From CG2-30-36-39 sp964433225 (lineage in GTDB: Bacteria; Patescibacteriota; Microgenomatia; UBA1400; PJMF01): a stretch of 32,272 nucleotides of DNA. The stretch covers positions 1 to 32,272 of the forward strand of contig CAYSQA010000007.1 of assembly GCA_964433225.1 (NCBI GenBank). The letters run 5' to 3'. A program made the position numbers and the translations under genes. Below the pieces are notes generated by a model. It saw only the letters and a program-made list of their open reading frames with translations. It was not told the DNA's origin and ran no database searches. Positions 15,628 to 23,696 of the stretch are shown here, piece after piece (positions within the stretch are counted from its first letter, which is position 1; the number at the start of each line of letters is the position of its first letter).

Positions 15628-16077
15628 ATGTTGTGTCCTTTTTGTAAAGAAAGCAATTTAGCAGTCATTGACTCCAGAGATGCAGAAGGTGGTGAGGCCA
15701 CTCGTAGGAGACGTGAATGTGAAAGTTGCAAACGTCGTTTCACTACTTATGAACGTGCAGAAGGAATTGATTTAAAAGTAATCAAAAAAAATGGTTCTAA
15801 AGAGTTCTTTAGTCGGGAAAAAATCAAAAGAGGTTTAATCAAAGCAACTTGGAAAAGGCCTGTCTCCGTGGCAGAAATTGATACTTTAATTAATGAGGTT
15901 GAATCGAAAATTAGAGATAAGCATGTTACCGAGATCAAAAGTTGGGAGATAGGTAATTTAGTCATTAATAGACTAAAAAAACTGGATCCTTTGGCTTACT
16001 TGCTGTTTGCCACTGTTTACAGAGACTTTGACAGTTTAGAAGATTTTAAGGGTGAGATCACCAAATTAGAAAAATAA
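15628..16077 (+). CDS. nrdR: Transcriptional repressor NrdR
   Basis: A 149-residue protein, the usual NrdR length. The zinc ribbon has C3, C6, C31 and C34 (CPFC and CESC) with the conserved RRRRECESCKRRFTTYER segment. An ATP-cone spans about 50-139 (VIKKNGSKEFFSREKIKRGLIKA...LAYLLFATVYRDF). NrdR senses ATP/dATP and represses ribonucleotide reductase genes through paired NrdR boxes, both of which lie directly upstream. The nrdJ gene follows after 21 bp, so regulator and target form one operon. Confidence 0.97.
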   Translation: MLCPFCKESNLAVIDSRDAEGGEATRRRRECESCKRRFTTYERAEGIDLKVIKKNGSKEFFSREKIKRGLIKATWKRPVSVAEIDTLINEVESKIRDKHVTEIKSWEIGNLVINRLKKLDPLAYLLFATVYRDFDSLEDFKGEITKLEK

Positions 16078-16098
16078 TAACCCAACGGAAAGGGAACA

Positions 16099-18270
16099 AT
16101 GACCCAAGCGGGAGTACTACCAAAGAAAAAAATGAAATTTATCGATAGAAGATTGGCTAAGGGCTTGGGCGAAGCTGTTGCTAAGAGAACTATTTTGCGT
16201 ACTGATGAAAAAGGCAAACTTGAAACTTGGGGTGAAGTAGCTGACCGAGTTGCTCTAGGCAATTCTTTGTTAGTTAAGAATGACAAAAACCATCAACAAG
16301 CAGAGTACGAACTGTTAAAAAAACATATTGCTAATGCTTCTTTATTAATGAGTGGCCGTCATCTTCAACATGGTGATGAGACTCAACCCAGCAGAAATAT
16401 GGAGGTTTTTACGAACTGTAGTACTGCTTCTAGTTCTTTCTTGTTATTTTACTTATTGTTGAATGGCTCTGGTGTGGGTAGAGCATATGATGATGATTTA
16501 ATGGTGGTTGATTGGGATCAGATGCCCATCATTCGTTGTGTTTTAGACGAGAATCATCCCGACTTTATTTGGGGTGAAGATGAGAGTGTGCGAGATGCCA
16601 AGCATAAATATGGTAAAGTTTTTTGGTTTGAGGTACCAGATACGCGCGAGGGTTGGGCTCAAGCAATTGAGAAGATTGAAACCATGGCCTTTGAGAAAAA
16701 ATACAAAGATGATTTGTTAATTATTGATTTTTCCAAAGTTAGACCTAAAGGCGCCAAGATTAAAGGAATGCAGAACAGACCAGCTTCTGGTCCCAGACCT
16801 TTAATGAAAGCAATTCAGAAAGTTGCGACAGTGAAAAATTCTGGGATGGAACCATGGCGACAAACTATTTTTGTCGATCACTATTTGTCAGAGTGTGTCT
16901 TGGTGGGTGGTGCTAGAAGAGCCGCTAGAATTGCGGTTAAAACTTGGACTGATGCTGGTATTTTTGATTTTATCTCGATCAAGAAAGGTGGCTTTTTGTG
17001 GTCTGCTAACAATAGTGTTGCTGTTGATGACAAGTTTTGGAAACAAAAAACCAAACATTCAAAGAAAGTTTTGGATGCTATCTTGAAAGCAGCTTACTAC
17101 GACAAAACTGGAGAGCCAGGTTTTGTTAATCAACATAAGTATGTGCAAAATGACAAAGGTTTTAACGGTTATGTTGATGGTAAATACGCTGATAGTAAAA
17201 AATATCAACCAACTAATAACGCTAGAAAACTACTAGCCAAGGTCGCTAAAAAAGCCGGTGCTAAATACTATACACAGATTCCTAACCCTTGTGGAGAGAT
17301 TACTCTTAATATGTTGGGTGGTTATTGTGTGATTGCTGATGTGGTGCCATATCATGCTCCAGATGTTGAAGCAGCTGAAGAAGCTTTCAGAGTTGCTACC
17401 AGAGCTTTGATTAGAACCAACACCATGGATTCTCTTTACACCAGGGAGGTTAAAAGAACTAACCGAATTGGGGTGGGGATGACTGGTATTCACGAGTATG
17501 CTTGGAATGCTTTTGGTTACAGCTTTAGAGATTTAATTGATGAAAAAAAAGCTAAAGACTTTTGGTTAACCATTGCTAGATTTAAAAGAGCAGTGGTTGA
17601 TGAAGCTGAAAAATACTCCAAAAAATTGGAAGTTAATTTGCCTCATACTAATACCACGATTAAACCAGCTGGTACGACGTCAAAACTTTTTGGTCTTTCG
17701 GAAGGAGCTCATTTACCAGCCATGAGGGAATATATTCGTTGGGTGCAGTTTAGAGAGGATGATCCACTAGTTAAGAAATATAAGAAAATGGGTTACCCAG
17801 TTAGAGAACTAAAAAGCTATCCAGGGACTACGGTCGTTGGTTTTCCCACTCAACCAGAAATCTGTAAATTGGGAATGAATGGCCAATTAGTTACTGCTGC
17901 TGAAGCTACTCCTGAAGAACAATATAAATGGTTGATGTTACTCGAAAAGTATTGGATTAGAGGTATCGATGAAGCTGGCAAACCATTAGAACCTGATACT
18001 GGTAACCAAGTTTCTTATACTTTGAAATATGATCCAGATAAAGTTTCCTATCAAAAATTCAAAGCGATGGTAACCAAATATCAGCCGCAAATTAGAACTT
18101 GTAGTGTGATGCCCAAGATTGATGCAACAGCTTATGAATATCAACCAGAAGAAGCAATTAATATCAATGAATTTATGAAAGTTATTCGTGAAATTAGTGA
18201 TGAAGATGGCTTGCTGGAAGACATTAACTTGGACCATCTCAAATGTGAAAGTGGTGCCTGCCCAATCTAA
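16099..18270 (+). CDS. nrdJ: Adenosylcobalamin-dependent (class II) ribonucleoside-triphosphate reductase
   Basis: A 723-residue protein, close in length to the monomeric Lactobacillus leichmannii RTPR (about 739). It makes deoxyribonucleotides using a thiyl radical generated by coenzyme B12. Visible catalytic residues: C107 in NCSTASSSF, C398 and E400 in NPCGEITL, C410 (GGYC) as the likely partner of C107, and the C-terminal redox pair C716/C721 in CESGACPI, as in RTPR. No N-terminal ATP-cone and no beta subunit are seen, which supports class II. GGAAAGGG before the ATG is a usable Shine-Dalgarno. No cobalamin synthesis gene is in the window; CPR cells usually must import the cofactor. A terminator follows. 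Confidence 0.92.
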   Translation: MTQAGVLPKKKMKFIDRRLAKGLGEAVAKRTILRTDEKGKLETWGEVADRVALGNSLLVKNDKNHQQAEYELLKKHIANASLLMSGRHLQHGDETQPSRNMEVFTNCSTASSSFLLFYLLLNGSGVGRAYDDDLMVVDWDQMPIIRCVLDENHPDFIWGEDESVRDAKHKYGKVFWFEVPDTREGWAQAIEKIETMAFEKKYKDDLLIIDFSKVRPKGAKIKGMQNRPASGPRPLMKAIQKVATVKNSGMEPWRQTIFVDHYLSECVLVGGARRAARIAVKTWTDAGIFDFISIKKGGFLWSANNSVAVDDKFWKQKTKHSKKVLDAILKAAYYDKTGEPGFVNQHKYVQNDKGFNGYVDGKYADSKKYQPTNNARKLLAKVAKKAGAKYYTQIPNPCGEITLNMLGGYCVIADVVPYHAPDVEAAEEAFRVATRALIRTNTMDSLYTREVKRTNRIGVGMTGIHEYAWNAFGYSFRDLIDEKKAKDFWLTIARFKRAVVDEAEKYSKKLEVNLPHTNTTIKPAGTTSKLFGLSEGAHLPAMREYIRWVQFREDDPLVKKYKKMGYPVRELKSYPGTTVVGFPTQPEICKLGMNGQLVTAAEATPEEQYKWLMLLEKYWIRGIDEAGKPLEPDTGNQVSYTLKYDPDKVSYQKFKAMVTKYQPQIRTCSVMPKIDATAYEYQPEEAININEFMKVIREISDEDGLLEDINLDHLKCESGACPI

Positions 18271-18295
18271 AAAATAAAATTTTTATTGCTTATTT

Positions 18296-18321
18296 CTCCC
18301 CACTATTTAGTGGGGAGTTTT
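18296..18321 (+). terminator. Rho-independent terminator of nrdR-nrdJ
   Basis: CTCCCCACT / AGTGGGGAG is a perfect 9-bp stem with loop ATTT, then TTTT. The last T overlaps the first base of the extended -10 of the next gene (18321-18329), so termination and initiation are packed together. Confidence 0.85.
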
Positions 18322-18329
18322 GTTATAAT
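18321..18329 (+). promoter_or_regulatory. Extended -10 promoter (TGtTATAAT) of the AT-hook PBP gene
   Basis: TGT-TATAAT is a perfect extended -10 whose hexamer ends 10 nt before ATG at 18340. It makes the longer in-frame start at 18286, which lies before the terminator hairpin, very unlikely. Confidence 0.65.
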
Positions 18330-18339
18330 CTCGCCTAGC

Positions 18340-20751
18340 ATGGCCAGCAGGAAAAGAGGACGACCAAAAAAATCTTTTTTTTATCACTTCAAAAAAAATA
18401 TTATTGTTTATTTTAAAAAAAAGAAAAAAAACTGGAATAAATACTTAGATGAAACTTATTCCAGAGGTTATGCAGTTTTAGTCAAACTTGGTTTTTATCG
18501 TAAAAAAGGTAGACCAAGAAAAACCTCTAAATTTTTTCAACAGTATTTAATTAGAAAAAAAATATTTTTAAAAAAAATAGAGCAAAATTATTTAATTTTT
18601 TTAGAAAAGTTTTATTTTTTACAGAAAAAGTTATTAATTTTTTTTGGTAGAAAAAGAAAAAGAGGTCGACCTAAAAAAATAAATAAAATTTATTTTTTAC
18701 CGAAAATTACTTGGATTAATTTTTGGTCTGCTTTTTTTACAGTTTTGATTCTTAGTTTTTCTTGGTTTAGCTATGATTTTATTTTTAAAGATTTACCTTC
18801 AGTTTTAGATTTAACCCAAAAAAAACCACTTCAGACTACTAGAATTTTAGATAGAAATGGTAAGGTTTTATTCAGAATTTATGAAGATGAAAACAGGACT
18901 TTGGTTCCTTTAGCAGCTGTTTCTCCATATTTAATTAATGCGACTATCGCTATAGAAGATAAAAATTTTTATCACCACCACGGCTTTTCTTTGACTGGTA
19001 TTACGAGAGCTTTAGTTACTAATTCAAAAGAAGAGACAATTAAGCAAGGAGGCTCAACTATTACTCAGCAATTGATCAAAAATCGCTTGCTTAATCCAGA
19101 GAGAACTGTCCAAAGAAAAATTAGAGAATTAATTTTGGCGGTTTTGACGGAGGGTGTTTATAACAAGGATGAGATTTTGGAAATGTATTTAAATCAAGTT
19201 TCTTATGGAGGTTCTACCTATGGAGTTGAAGAAGCTGCTTGGCGTTACTTTAATAAGTCAGCTCGAGATTTGAATTTGGCTGAGGCGGCTTTATTAGCTG
19301 GTTTACCAGCAGCCCCATCGATTTATTCTCCTTTTGGTTCTAATCCAGAGCTAGCTTTTGCTAGACAAGAAGAAGTCTTAAGGAGAATGTTTGAGGATGG
19401 TTATATTTCTCAACAACAGTTGGTTGAAGCACAGCAAACAGAGATAGTTTTTGCTGAAGATAAAATCGATATTCAGGCACCACATTTTGTAATGTACGTT
19501 AAAAAACTTTTGGCTGAAAAATATGGGGAAGATGTTCTACAAACAGCCGGTTTTGAGGTTAGAACGACTCTGGACCTAGATTTACAAAAAGAGGTCGAGC
19601 AGATTTTAGCTCAAGAGTTGCTTAGATTAGAAGCGCTAAAAGTGGGCAATGGAGCAGTCTTGGTAACCAAGCCAGAAACCGGTGAAATCTTGGCTATGGT
19701 GGGTTCTAAAGACTACTTTGATTTTGCCCATGATGGCCAAGTCAATGTGGTTTTAAGACCTAGACAACCAGGTTCATCAATCAAACCTTTAACTTATGCT
19801 ATTGCTCTAGAAAATGGTAAGAGCCCCTCAACGATTATTGATGATTCGCCGATTGTTTATCAGACAGTTGGTAGCCCACCTTATGCTCCACAAAACTATG
19901 ATGGAAAGTTTCATGGTCGGGTTACTTTAAGAGAAGCGTTGGCTTCTTCTTACAATATTCCAGCTGTAAAAACATTAGCAGAGATTGGTCTTAATCAATT
20001 TTTAGATAAAGCAGAAGAAGCTGGTATTAATACTTGGAAAGACAGAAGTCGCTTTGGTTTATCTTTAACTTTGGGCGGTGGTGAAGTGACAATGTTTGAG
20101 TTATCACAGGTTTATGGTGCTTTTGCTAACCAAGGTAATTTGGCGAAATTAAATCCCTTATTAGAAGTGCACACTAATGATGGTCGAACTTGGTATGAAA
20201 ACAAGTGTGTTTTTGAGCAAAGAGATTGTTTTGATAAACAGGTTTTTTCTCCAGAAGCGTCGTTTTTGATCAGTGATATCTTGGCAGACAACACAGCTCG
20301 AACTCCAGCCTTTGGTCCTTACTCAGTTTTGAATATCCCCAACCAACAAGTTGCGGTTAAAACCGGGACAACTAATAGTTTGCGAGATAACTGGGCAGTT
20401 GGTTATACTACTGACCGCTTAGTGGCTGTTTGGGTGGGCAACAACGACAATACACCAATGAGCTATGTCGCTTCTGGTATTACTGGAGCTTCACCAATCT
20501 GGAACAAAGTAATGAGGTTATTACTTGATGACAATGAGCCCCATCAATTTGTTTTACCTGAAGGTTTGGTTGAGGTGTCGATTTGTAAGGCCACTGGGAC
20601 TTTACCCTGTCAGCAATGTCCTTATATAAGCAAAGAAATTTTTATCAAGGGGCAAGAACCAAGATTTGCTTGTAATGAAAATTCGTTTCTGCCAAAAGAT
20701 AAAGAACAATCACGAGACCAATTGGGTGGAGGAGCAATGATTAGTAACTAG
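18340..20751 (+). CDS. Class A penicillin-binding protein (PBP1A-like), copy 2, with three AT-hook motifs
   Basis: An 803-residue protein from ATG at 18340. The cytoplasmic tail (1-125) contains three AT-hook-type motifs: RKRGRPKK (4-11), RKKGRPRK (54-61) and RKRGRPKK (106-113), spaced about 50 residues apart and separated by Lys/Phe/Tyr-rich linkers. A TM segment lies at about 126-145. The transglycosylase domain has ATIAIEDKNFY (E206) and GGSTITQQLIKN. The transpeptidase has SSIK (S479, K482), SYN (537-539) and KTGT (from K674). The C-terminus has Cys in CKATGTLPCQQC and FAC. It should polymerise and crosslink peptidoglycan; the tail may touch AT-rich DNA. It is the paralogue of 10712-13033, which lacks AT-hooks. 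Confidence 0.93.
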   Translation: MASRKRGRPKKSFFYHFKKNIIVYFKKKKKNWNKYLDETYSRGYAVLVKLGFYRKKGRPRKTSKFFQQYLIRKKIFLKKIEQNYLIFLEKFYFLQKKLLIFFGRKRKRGRPKKINKIYFLPKITWINFWSAFFTVLILSFSWFSYDFIFKDLPSVLDLTQKKPLQTTRILDRNGKVLFRIYEDENRTLVPLAAVSPYLINATIAIEDKNFYHHHGFSLTGITRALVTNSKEETIKQGGSTITQQLIKNRLLNPERTVQRKIRELILAVLTEGVYNKDEILEMYLNQVSYGGSTYGVEEAAWRYFNKSARDLNLAEAALLAGLPAAPSIYSPFGSNPELAFARQEEVLRRMFEDGYISQQQLVEAQQTEIVFAEDKIDIQAPHFVMYVKKLLAEKYGEDVLQTAGFEVRTTLDLDLQKEVEQILAQELLRLEALKVGNGAVLVTKPETGEILAMVGSKDYFDFAHDGQVNVVLRPRQPGSSIKPLTYAIALENGKSPSTIIDDSPIVYQTVGSPPYAPQNYDGKFHGRVTLREALASSYNIPAVKTLAEIGLNQFLDKAEEAGINTWKDRSRFGLSLTLGGGEVTMFELSQVYGAFANQGNLAKLNPLLEVHTNDGRTWYENKCVFEQRDCFDKQVFSPEASFLISDILADNTARTPAFGPYSVLNIPNQQVAVKTGTTNSLRDNWAVGYTTDRLVAVWVGNNDNTPMSYVASGITGASPIWNKVMRLLLDDNEPHQFVLPEGLVEVSICKATGTLPCQQCPYISKEIFIKGQEPRFACNENSFLPKDKEQSRDQLGGGAMISN

Positions 20752-20945
20752 TTTTTAAAAAGATAAATAAGGTAAGACAACAACAGAGTAATCACTAGTA
20801 AAGTTGGAGCGATTAGTTTTTCTTGAGTAGAAGTTTCTTCTTTTGGATTTTTACTGTCTCGTTCTTTTTTCTTTTTGAGCAGTTTTTCTTCTGTTTTAAT
20901 AGTTTTTTCTTGGATATCTTTAATTTCTTCAGGATCTTTGGTCAT
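20748..20945 (-). CDS. Small tail-anchored protein
   Basis: A 65-residue protein with a highly charged, probably coiled N-terminal part (DPEEIKDIQEKTIKTEEKLLKKKKERD) and a C-terminal TM segment (about 43-62). Its ATG overlaps the cmk stop as ATGA (20942-20945), so it is probably translated with cmk. Its 3' end overlaps the end of the convergent PBP gene by 4 bp. No family is recognised. Confidence 0.5.
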   Translation of the reverse strand: MTKDPEEIKDIQEKTIKTEEKLLKKKKERDSKNPKEETSTQEKLIAPTLLVITLLLSYLIYLFKN

Positions 20946-21643
20946 TTTTTTATTCTCATTGCTTCTACTTTAGCAACAATTTTATCAACTACTTTTTCGA
21001 TTGATAAATTAGAAGTATCTATTTCCCAAGCTTCAGGTATTTTTTTGAGTGGATCAGTGGCTCGATTCATATCTCTTTCATCTCTTTGTTCAATATCACT
21101 CATCACTTGTTGTAAAGTGGTATCGATGCCTTTTTGTTGAAGTTGGAGCAATCTTCTTTCAGCTCTTTCTTTGGTTTTGGCTGTTAAATAGATTTTTAAT
21201 TCTGCTTCGGGTAGAACCGTGTGAGTGATATCACGTCCTTCCATAATGACATTTTGGCCTTTGGCTATTTGTTGTTGTTTTTCAACTAATACTTTTCTGA
21301 CCGCTGGTAGAACAGCTACTTTTGATGAGCCTTGGCTTATTTCTTCGGTTCTAATTTTCCAGGAAACGTCATCATCGTCCAAGAACACGGTTGTTAATCG
21401 GCCATCTTTTTCTTTATCATTGGGATTTCTCATCTCCATTTTTGATTTTTTAATTAATTCAACAATTGTTTGTTCGTTGGAATAGGGTACGTTATGGGTA
21501 AAAGCCAGATAGGCTGTCATGCGATACATGGCACCGGTATCGACATATAAGAAATTTAGTCTTTGGGCAACTAATCTAGAAACAGTTCCTTTACCAGCTG
21601 CCACTGGTCCATCGATAGCTATATGAAAGTAATTCCTGCCCAT
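20942..21643 (-). CDS. cmk: Cytidylate kinase
   Basis: A 233-residue protein that phosphorylates CMP/dCMP to the diphosphates. The P-loop is IAIDGPVAAGKGTVSR (about 8-23), followed by LNFLYVDTGAMYRMTAYLA and the GRDITHTVLPEAELKIYLTA motif; the Arg-rich lid ERAERRLLQLQ and QRDERDMNRATDPL, typical of bacterial Cmk, follow. It provides CDP/CTP for nucleotide pools, and CDP-derived dCTP via the class II reductase. It is coupled to a small tail-anchored gene by ATGA. Confidence 0.96.
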   Translation of the reverse strand: MGRNYFHIAIDGPVAAGKGTVSRLVAQRLNFLYVDTGAMYRMTAYLAFTHNVPYSNEQTIVELIKKSKMEMRNPNDKEKDGRLTTVFLDDDDVSWKIRTEEISQGSSKVAVLPAVRKVLVEKQQQIAKGQNVIMEGRDITHTVLPEAELKIYLTAKTKERAERRLLQLQQKGIDTTLQQVMSDIEQRDERDMNRATDPLKKIPEAWEIDTSNLSIEKVVDKIVAKVEAMRIKK

Positions 21644-21658
21644 ATGATCTTTCTAGGT

Positions 21659-21690
21659 AAAAAAAGAAGGGGTAAATTTGGCCCCTTCTT
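21659..21690 (-). terminator. Rho-independent terminator of the DUF5668-like gene
   Basis: On the minus strand AAGAAGGGG / CCCCTTCTT forms a 9-bp stem with a 9-nt loop, followed by TTTTTTT overlapping the stem end. It separates the 21705-21923 gene from cmk. Confidence 0.85.
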
Positions 21691-21704
21691 CTTTACTTTA
21701 ATTT

Positions 21705-21923
21705 TTATTTTCTTTTCTTAGCAGTTCTTTTTTTGGCAGTTTTTTTCTTTGGTTCTTCTATCCACTCATCTCTATCTGAAGTCAGCAAACCACCCAAACC
21801 AACTACGATCAAAATGATTGGCCAAAGATTCCAAAATCTAGCTGGTAAATAACCCATATTAGAGGCTAAAAAAATTAAACCCATAATGACTAAACTTACT
21901 GGCCAAAATACTTTTTTAGGCAT
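21705..21923 (-). CDS. Small DUF5668-like (LiaF TM-like) membrane protein
   Basis: A 72-residue protein: FWPVSLVIMGLIFLASNMGYLPARFWNLWPIILIVVGLGGLL is the two-helix pattern of DUF5668/LiaF-type transmembrane modules ('..Pi.lI.lGi.fLl.n.g.l....w..WPliLI..Gl..l'). The C-terminus is a Lys/Ala/Thr-rich tail like others in this window. AAAGGA lies 4 nt before the ATG, so this gene has a Shine-Dalgarno. A hairpin (21943-21972) lies in its leader region. Confidence 0.7.
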   Translation of the reverse strand: MPKKVFWPVSLVIMGLIFLASNMGYLPARFWNLWPIILIVVGLGGLLTSDRDEWIEEPKKKTAKKRTAKKRK

Positions 21924-21942
21924 AATTTCCTTTGAGGTTAAG

Positions 21943-21972
21943 CTTCTCTAACTAGTACTAATTAATGAGAAG
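21943..21972. repeat. Hairpin upstream of the DUF5668-like gene
   Basis: CTTCTC (21943-21948) pairs with GAGAAG (21967-21972), enclosing a near-perfect 16-bp palindrome TAACTAGTACTAATTA (21949-21964) with a 2-nt bulge. There is no T-tract, so it is more likely a leader hairpin or operator than a terminator. Confidence 0.45.
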
Positions 21973-22002
21973 AGGCAGATAACCTGTACTATTGATAGTA
22001 AA

Positions 22003-23559
22003 TTAAATTTTAAGTCGAGACAAGGGGACTTCTACTGAATACTGGTCAATTAGTGCTTTGTTATCTGGAGTATCCTTGGCAAAAATGAAAATAAAATCGT
22101 CAATATAGATCATTTTCCAGTTGCTATCTCTTAATCTATTTTTGATAAAGATTTGAGCCCAAGGAGTAATATCTCTATGACCAAAAACGATAAAATCAAA
22201 CTGATAAGTTAAAACGGCTTTTTCCCAGATGGTTTCACTGCTTTGAGCTGGAATATAAAGATTTTGAAAGAATGAAGAAGAATAGGCTTCTGGTCGATTA
22301 TCGACAAACACTTTTTGTTTGGGGTAGAGAGAAAAAACCAAGGCACTGCCAACATCATAATTGTTGAAAATACGACTGCCTTCTGGCAGTTTTTGTAAAA
22401 ACTCGATTGTTTTTTGTTGGCCATTAATTAAACCAAGCTCAAAAGCTTTGTTACTTTTTTTGAAAAAAGGGTGAGAGGCTAAAGTTAGCCAGAGCATAGT
22501 CAAAGGGATAATTAAAAATAAAAATTGAGCAAATTTTGGTTCTTCAAAGGTGAGGTTATTTTTTAAATTCTTAATTAGTTCTTGTAGAGCGATAGCCAAA
22601 AAAGGAAAAGCAAAAATTACAAAAATTGGCATATTTCTCAAAGCTGTCCAACCCAAAAAAATACCAGTTACAGCCAAGGCTTTATCAAAGAGTGGCGCTT
22701 TTGAAAAAACCAAAAGAAACACAATAGTTGTGATTGCAGTCAAGTAAAACAGAGGAATAATTGGTCCTGGATAAAAAGATCTGAGAAACCACAGATTTTG
22801 GTTTTCAAAAACTTTGTAGCCATAATCTTGAAAAATTGTGAATGGAGTTAAGGCTCCTTGAACAGTATTGGGATTAAAAAGAGCAGTTAAAACCATAACG
22901 ATGAGCAGGATAATTAAATTTCTTTTGTTTTCTTTTTTTAAAGTGTGTTGAGAGCCTAGTTCTAATAAGCCAAACAGTCCAAAAACAAACAAACCAAAGA
23001 CAAAAGAAATATGCAGGTTTACCCAAATCAGTTGTAACAAAAAAACTCCAGTTATGGTTTTAAAACTAATTTTTTTAGTTTTTTGAATGTGGTTGATGAT
23101 AATCAGATAAATTGAGCTTAATAAGTAACCAAAACTTTCTGGTCTAATTTCTGTTCTAGTTGCCAAAAAAACTAAAGCTAATAGGCTGACAAAAAAGCCA
23201 ACACTAGTGGAGCTTTTACTTCTCAGTAAGTAAAAAAAACAACCTAGAAAACTTAACAAGATAACAGTATGAAAAAGATGTAAGTAAAAAAAATCTCCAA
23301 CTGAAAAAATTAGCCAAAATATTACGCCAGTTAACCAATGATGATTGATGAAGTTCTGATCTGGCATGGTATATGAGTAGGTGTTTGTGAACACTACTTG
23401 CCAGTGTTGGTTGATAATTTCTCGACCATTAACTAGGTGACGGCCAATATCGGTGATAGTTAAGTCAATCGGTTTGGCTAAGATGAAGGTATAAGTAAAA
23501 GCTAGAACTAAGAAAAGTAACCATGGTATTAGCTTGGTGATTTTTTTCTTTAGCGTCAT
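22003..23559 (-). CDS. GT-C-like polytopic membrane protein
   Basis: About 518 residues from ATG at 23559, with around ten hydrophobic segments and a soluble C-terminal domain (LPEGSRIFNNYDVGSALVFSLYPKQKVFVDNRPEAYSSSF). The first loop after TM1 reads TDIGRHLVNGREIINQHWQ, then VFTNTYSYTMPDQ and HHWLTGVIF. An acidic residue in the first extracellular loop is typical of GT-C glycosyltransferases acting on polyprenyl-linked sugars. I infer a glycosyltransferase-like role in envelope polysaccharide or glycoprotein synthesis, without proof of the substrate. A GTG at 23637 would add 26 residues; I prefer ATG because a TAAGAT hexamer lies 8 nt before it and MTLKKKITKLIPWLLF is a typical membrane-protein start. 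Confidence 0.65.
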   Translation of the reverse strand: MTLKKKITKLIPWLLFLVLAFTYTFILAKPIDLTITDIGRHLVNGREIINQHWQVVFTNTYSYTMPDQNFINHHWLTGVIFWLIFSVGDFFYLHLFHTVILLSFLGCFFYLLRSKSSTSVGFFVSLLALVFLATRTEIRPESFGYLLSSIYLIIINHIQKTKKISFKTITGVFLLQLIWVNLHISFVFGLFVFGLFGLLELGSQHTLKKENKRNLIILLIVMVLTALFNPNTVQGALTPFTIFQDYGYKVFENQNLWFLRSFYPGPIIPLFYLTAITTIVFLLVFSKAPLFDKALAVTGIFLGWTALRNMPIFVIFAFPFLAIALQELIKNLKNNLTFEEPKFAQFLFLIIPLTMLWLTLASHPFFKKSNKAFELGLINGQQKTIEFLQKLPEGSRIFNNYDVGSALVFSLYPKQKVFVDNRPEAYSSSFFQNLYIPAQSSETIWEKAVLTYQFDFIVFGHRDITPWAQIFIKNRLRDSNWKMIYIDDFIFIFAKDTPDNKALIDQYSVEVPLSRLKI

Positions 23560-23638
23560 TAAAAATAATCTTACTTTTTTTATCAAAAAGGAACCAGCAG
23601 CAAAACAACCGAAAATTGTCAGGTTGTGATGAGACACT

Positions 23639-23674
23639 TACCCACGGGGGAAAGGGGTGTGGGTAGGAATTGGG
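23639..23674 (+). other. G-rich stretch with hairpin and possible G-quadruplex
   Basis: TACCCAC (23639-23645) and GTGGGTA (23659-23665) form a perfect 7-bp stem. The loop and flank hold runs G5 (23646-23650), G4 (23654-23657), G3 (23661-23663) and G3 (23672-23674), a composition foreign to the AT-rich surroundings. It lies between smpB and the GT-C-like gene. Confidence 0.45.
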
Positions 23675-23696
23675 TATTAGGTAATGTTTTTACTGT

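Noticed and set aside
16099..18270. Intein or split in the ribonucleotide reductase
   Set aside because: The length is that of the intact enzyme and no splicing motifs occur; the sequence around the active-site Cys is continuous.
18286..18339. Longer N-terminus for the AT-hook PBP
   Set aside because: The extension would be encoded by the terminator hairpin and the extended -10 itself; ATG at 18340 is 10 nt after TATAAT.
23560..23637. GTG start of the GT-C-like protein at 23637
   Set aside because: The region upstream is a GC-rich hairpin without a -10 or Shine-Dalgarno, and ATG at 23559 gives a typical membrane-protein N-terminus; still possible.
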